Positions 61,121 through 64,000 of a stretch of DNA of 64,000 bases are shown one piece after another. The DNA is from Ferruginibacter sp. (GTDB lineage Bacteria; Bacteroidota; Bacteroidia; Chitinophagales; Chitinophagaceae). Under the pieces are notes generated by a model. The model was not told the origin of the DNA and did not search any database. It worked only from the letters and a program-made list of their open reading frames with translations. A program made the position numbers and the translations under genes. The stretch lies in the NCBI GenBank assembly GCA_013141115.1, contig JABFRP010000003.1, positions 62,001 through 126,000 on the forward strand, written 5' to 3'. How positions within the stretch are numbered: position 1 is the first letter of the stretch; the number at the start of each line of letters is the position of its first letter.

Positions 61121-61180
61121 TTGTACCAGGCTTTAGTAATGCTGTTGGGCTTCGGTGGCGTCGCACTCTTGTACGATATG
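61121..61180. repeat. Dispersed GTACAAGAGTGCG-type repeat (inverted)
   Basis: GCGTCGCACTCTTGTACGAT is the reverse complement of ATCGTACAAGAGTGCGACGC. In the same order it carries CCTGGTACAAAAAA, as at 27345-27415. The rest of 61060-61311 shows no gene. Confidence 0.55.
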
Positions 61181-61311
61181 CCTTTGTTGGGCTTTTATTG
61201 TAGCGAAGAAAGACCGGTAAATAATATCATTTATAAGTAACATCATTAAAACGGCATAGGGTTGTCTATTTACGATCTAGCTTCTACCATATGATCTAAA
61301 CAAAAAGAAAA

Positions 61312-61521
61312 TTGAAGGTTATACTTAAAATTATATTTGTTGTATTGATCTTCTTAATGATTACCGTTGTGTTTGTTTTACTTATGGCGATAGCCGGTAG
61401 CCACACTATTCCAAATACAACAATAATGAGTTTTTTTACTTGGTTTATCATCTTGATCGTGTTGGCGATTATTGCATTATATTTAATGAAACGTATTAAA
61501 AAAAGGGAGGAAGGTATTTGA
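61312..61521 (+). CDS. Small membrane protein, 69 aa
   Basis: A TTG start at 61312 gives MKVILKIIFVVLIFLMITVV with two membrane helices (to about residue 30 and at 38-58) and a basic end (KRIKKREEGI). The ATG at residue 16 is an alternative start. It is not recognised and no partner was seen. It lies between a repeat and the PH-like membrane protein gene. Confidence 0.45.
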   Translation: MKVILKIIFVVLIFLMITVVFVLLMAIAGSHTIPNTTIMSFFTWFIILIVLAIIALYLMKRIKKREEGI

Positions 61522-61628
61522 TATAAATTACAGTTATAAAATACCAGAATAGGAGCAAGTCGCAGTTGTTGACAGTCATTTAAAAACTGGCCCCATTTGG
61601 GAGTTTAAAATCTATCAGATCACAATTC

Positions 61629-62201
61629 ATGAAAAATAAAGCTACTGAAGCAATAGAACCATATTTAGAAGCTGATGAAGTTTTGATTTGGGCGGGTCAA
61701 CCTAAGAAGGGAATTGTTTTTGAAAGCAGTGATATTGTCAAAACTATATACGTTATCGGGCTTTTTGCATTTACTTATTTTGCTACTAAGTTACTCTCTG
61801 AAATTTCAATATTTATAGCAATTCCAATTGGTATTATTTTCTATTCTGGTTGTATTTTACTGGGCTTGGGGCGATTTTTTATCGACGCCGAATTAAGAAA
61901 AAAAACTTTTTACGGTTTAACAAATAAAAGAATAATTATAAAGACGGGCACATTTCCAAAGAAATTCAAAACAGTTTATTTAAACTCCAAACCTAAAATC
62001 GAATTTCTACCGAATTTTGATGATACATCAACTATAGATTTAGGAATAAAAGGGCCAACAATAGCTGGAAAGGGAGGATTGGGCTGGGTGCCAAATATTA
62101 ATAGCTATACTTCATTGTATAGACTTACTGACGGAAATTTTGTTCATCAAAAGATTAGAGAAATGCTGGAGTTAGTTGAAAAAAATAATACTCAACAATA
62201 G
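61629..62201 (+). CDS. PH-domain-like membrane protein
   Basis: 190 residues. It starts MKNKATEAIEPYLEADEVLIWAGQPKKGIVF, the W-x-G-Q-P-x-x-G opening of small bPH membrane proteins. Two membrane helices follow (about residues 38-60, 64-88). Then comes the strand block RKKTFYGLTNKRIIIKTG (T-N-x-R-I-I-I-K), typical of YdbT/PH-like domains. The C-terminus has YTSLYRLTDGNFVHQKIREML. Function unknown. Confidence 0.7.
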   Translation: MKNKATEAIEPYLEADEVLIWAGQPKKGIVFESSDIVKTIYVIGLFAFTYFATKLLSEISIFIAIPIGIIFYSGCILLGLGRFFIDAELRKKTFYGLTNKRIIIKTGTFPKKFKTVYLNSKPKIEFLPNFDDTSTIDLGIKGPTIAGKGGLGWVPNINSYTSLYRLTDGNFVHQKIREMLELVEKNNTQQ

Positions 62202-62289
62202 TGTTAACAAAAGCAGGGTAAAAGAATCTTACACTTGATTTTAACCAACAGCGTATTGCATTTATGAAAAAACAGCGTAACAAAAAACA

Positions 62290-63123
62290 TCACTTCACTT
62301 CATAGGACGCCACAGAATTTCTCCAAAAAGTAGGCACAAAAATAATCTTATTTTTAGCATCAATGCCAATATCTGCGGAGTTCATTTTTATGGGGCGGCC
62401 ATCCATCAACGTTTGTTTGCTGCCATCGGCCTTTACATAATATACCACACCAGCCCAGGTAGATACTATAAATTCTTTTCCATTAATTACTTCCACACCA
62501 TCAGTGCCGCCTTCCATGCCATCTGTAATTAGGGCAAGCGTTTTATCGGCATTCATTTTATATAAACCTCCGGCATCCAATACATACAATGCATTTTTAT
62601 AAGCCAGCACGCCGTTAGGGCCTTTAAGGCTGTCTAACAAAATCGTTGCATTATCTCCTTTAACCTGGTAAACCCTTTTTGCTTTGGAATCCGAAACATA
62701 AATAGTACCCTTATTGTCAATTGAAATATCATTAAGCCCAGCTGCCCCGGCAACTACAATTCTTTTTTCAATAACGCCTGTTGCAGTATTGATCACCACA
62801 ATTTCTTTAAGATCGGCCACATACAATTTTCCTTTATACATGCCCATGCCTTTGGGTGCCTGCAAGCCGGTTACCCAATCCACGGTAATGTTTTTTCCAT
62901 CCGCATTCATTTTGCCCACCGAGCCAAGGCCATCAGCACCCCATGGATCTTTACCATCAATATTAGCTACATATAAAACATTGCCGGCCTTATTAAACAA
63001 CACAGATTCCGGTACTTTAAAAACAGAATCGGTTTCCCATTTTTTTACCAGTTGATGATTTTGGCTTTTTACAGCGGTAGTACAAAAAATAAAAAAGACA
63101 GAAAATAATATTGCAAACTTCAT
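62290..63123 (-). CDS. SMP-30/NHL-type beta-propeller protein
   Basis: 277 residues from the ATG at 63123 (MKFAILFSVFFIFCTTAVKSQ); the frame runs on upstream without a natural start. The mature part VPESVLFNKAGNVLYVANIDGKDPWGADGLGSVGKM, LNDISIDNKGTIYVSDSKAKRVYQV and KGPNGVLAYKNALYVLDAGGLYKMN is a six-bladed propeller of the SMP-30/NHL type, with the Glu of PESVLF and Asn-Asp positions in place. It is secreted. Homologues include lactonases; the substrate is not known. Confidence 0.82.
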   Translation of the reverse strand: MKFAILFSVFFIFCTTAVKSQNHQLVKKWETDSVFKVPESVLFNKAGNVLYVANIDGKDPWGADGLGSVGKMNADGKNITVDWVTGLQAPKGMGMYKGKLYVADLKEIVVINTATGVIEKRIVVAGAAGLNDISIDNKGTIYVSDSKAKRVYQVKGDNATILLDSLKGPNGVLAYKNALYVLDAGGLYKMNADKTLALITDGMEGGTDGVEVINGKEFIVSTWAGVVYYVKADGSKQTLMDGRPIKMNSADIGIDAKNKIIFVPTFWRNSVASYEVK

Positions 63124-63245
63124 TGTAATAAATTTTATGTAGATAAAGTTACAGCAGTTGGCCAAATATGCAACTTTTTGTGGCGGAAGATTATCGGGTA
63201 AAGTTTTTATTAACCACCATCGCCGTAAAATGCTGCTGCAAAAAA

Positions 63246-64000
63246 TTATTCTTTCATCCATTGCAAGCCTGTTTTTTTTATATCGCTGGCAATATTGTCG
63301 ATAAAATTAAACTGGTCGGCAATTGGTTTAAATTCGGTGAGTAGTTTTTGCGTATCACTTTTCAATATACCCTGTTGTAACTCTTTACGCCGGGCCTGCA
63401 GTAAATGTTGCAATTGCTGCTGAATAATATTGTGTGGTAAGGGTTCGGGTGTTGCAGTTTCAACGGGGCTTTGATTAAAAATATTTTCAGCATCTTCCAG
63501 GCGTGCGGTGGTATTATTGATCAACGGCATAAAATCAGGCGATGCAAATTTTGCCGACAATGGTTTTACATAATAAGACAGTGTGGCAATATGCGATGTA
63601 AGCATATGGTTCAACACCACAAACTGGTGCAGTTGCTTACTGTTTTTTTGTTTGCGCTTTGGTTCGGATAACATACGGGTAAAGGCGTCGGATAAATTGG
63701 CCAGTGCAACAAAGGCATCTTTACGGCTTACTTTATACACCGTATTGGTAAAAGCATTGCCTGTAAAAGCTCCGGCAATGGTAGTGAAATATTTTTTGTT
63801 GCTGCGGATGGCATCCAGCATATAATTGCTGAGCTGCTCCTGCTCCCACGCCGGCAACAAAATTAAATTGGCTAAAAATGCTATTACAGAACCAATGGCG
63901 GTATCAGTAACTCTATCAATAATTATAGTTTGAAAACTGGCATTGCTGAGCAAGTGAAAGAGCAGCAAAATATACGGCGTCATAAAAATTACGCTGATCA
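63246..64000 (-). CDS. FUSC family membrane protein, C-terminal part
   Basis: The frame is open to the window edge (ISVIFMTPYILLLFHLL is read at the upstream side), so the N-terminal part is missing. The visible part has FMTPYILLLFHLL...IDRVTDTAIGSVIAFLANLILLPAWEQ (the end of the membrane domain and the conserved D-T-x-x-G-x-x-I-A-F-L region of FUSC/YccS-type transporters), followed by a long helical cytoplasmic domain to the end KKTGLQWMKE. Such proteins are thought to export aromatic acids; the substrate is unknown here. Confidence 0.82.
   Translation of the reverse strand, partial: ISVIFMTPYILLLFHLLSNASFQTIIIDRVTDTAIGSVIAFLANLILLPAWEQEQLSNYMLDAIRSNKKYFTTIAGAFTGNAFTNTVYKVSRKDAFVALANLSDAFTRMLSEPKRKQKNSKQLHQFVVLNHMLTSHIATLSYYVKPLSAKFASPDFMPLINNTTARLEDAENIFNQSPVETATPEPLPHNIIQQQLQHLLQARRKELQQGILKSDTQKLLTEFKPIADQFNFIDNIASDIKKTGLQWMKE

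Overview
The window reads as a chromosomal segment of a Bacteroidota bacterium, most likely from the Chitinophagaceae or a close relative. The evidence is as follows. There is a type IX secretion sorting tail on the protein at 7503-8891. Lipoproteins with short lipoboxes followed by CKK or CNN are abundant. There is a TonB-dependent receptor, AsmA and POTRA-barrel envelope proteins, and an M13 peptidase and an S9 peptidase of the Bacteroidota kind. Promoter-like TAnnTTTG elements occur in place of sigma70 -10 boxes. The DNA is AT-rich and Shine-Dalgarno sites are weak. No rRNA, tRNA, phage, transposase or CRISPR array was seen.

Layout. 1-2200: end of dnaK with a terminator, then three AT-rich genes of unknown function. 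2200-7500: a repeat-rich accessory stretch with a YcxB-like protein, a lipoprotein, an HExxH protein and a toxin-antitoxin locus with a duplicated antitoxin. 7500-16030: a T9SS cargo protein and many small secreted proteins, lipoproteins and membrane proteins, plus an unusual regulator joining a DUF4242 domain, a dead cyclase domain and an AraC domain. 16036-24805: TonB receptor, sorbosone-dehydrogenase-like protein, BamA/TamA-like barrel and a GH77 4-alpha-glucanotransferase. 24851-29328: TonB C-terminal protein, a two-gene ABC exporter, a polysaccharide deacetylase and a partner lipoprotein. 29518-33637: a five-gene minus-strand cluster (cupin, PaiB-like, DJ-1-like with a frameshift, two GNATs) divergent from a MocR-type regulator. 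33824-35784: dipeptide epimerase and site-2 protease.

35792-43560 is the centrepiece: a complete histidine operon hisG-D-C-B-H-A-F-(small membrane ORF)-IE. In front of it lies a 16-codon leader peptide with five His codons and a terminator whose 5' arm can pair instead with the leader stop-codon region. This is the layout of a translation-coupled his attenuator. Several gene junctions in the operon are built from dispersed repeats, which supply the hisD stop codon, part of the hisC N-terminus, and the hisA tail with the hisF leader.

43561-64000: a cluster of palindromic repeats, a broken DUF1330 gene, an AsmA-like protein, a DUF2911 protein, a GNAT plus small-protein pair, an alpha/beta hydrolase, an HExxH protein interrupted by an in-frame stop, a PH/SHOCT protein, M13 peptidase, TrmH-type methyltransferase, S9 peptidase, two small membrane proteins, an SMP-30/NHL-like protein and the end of a FUSC-type membrane protein. 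Several families of short dispersed palindromic repeats fill most of the larger gaps. Three genes carry single-base lesions (frameshift near 31025, stop at 44096, stop at 52879); these could be true pseudogenes or sequencing errors.
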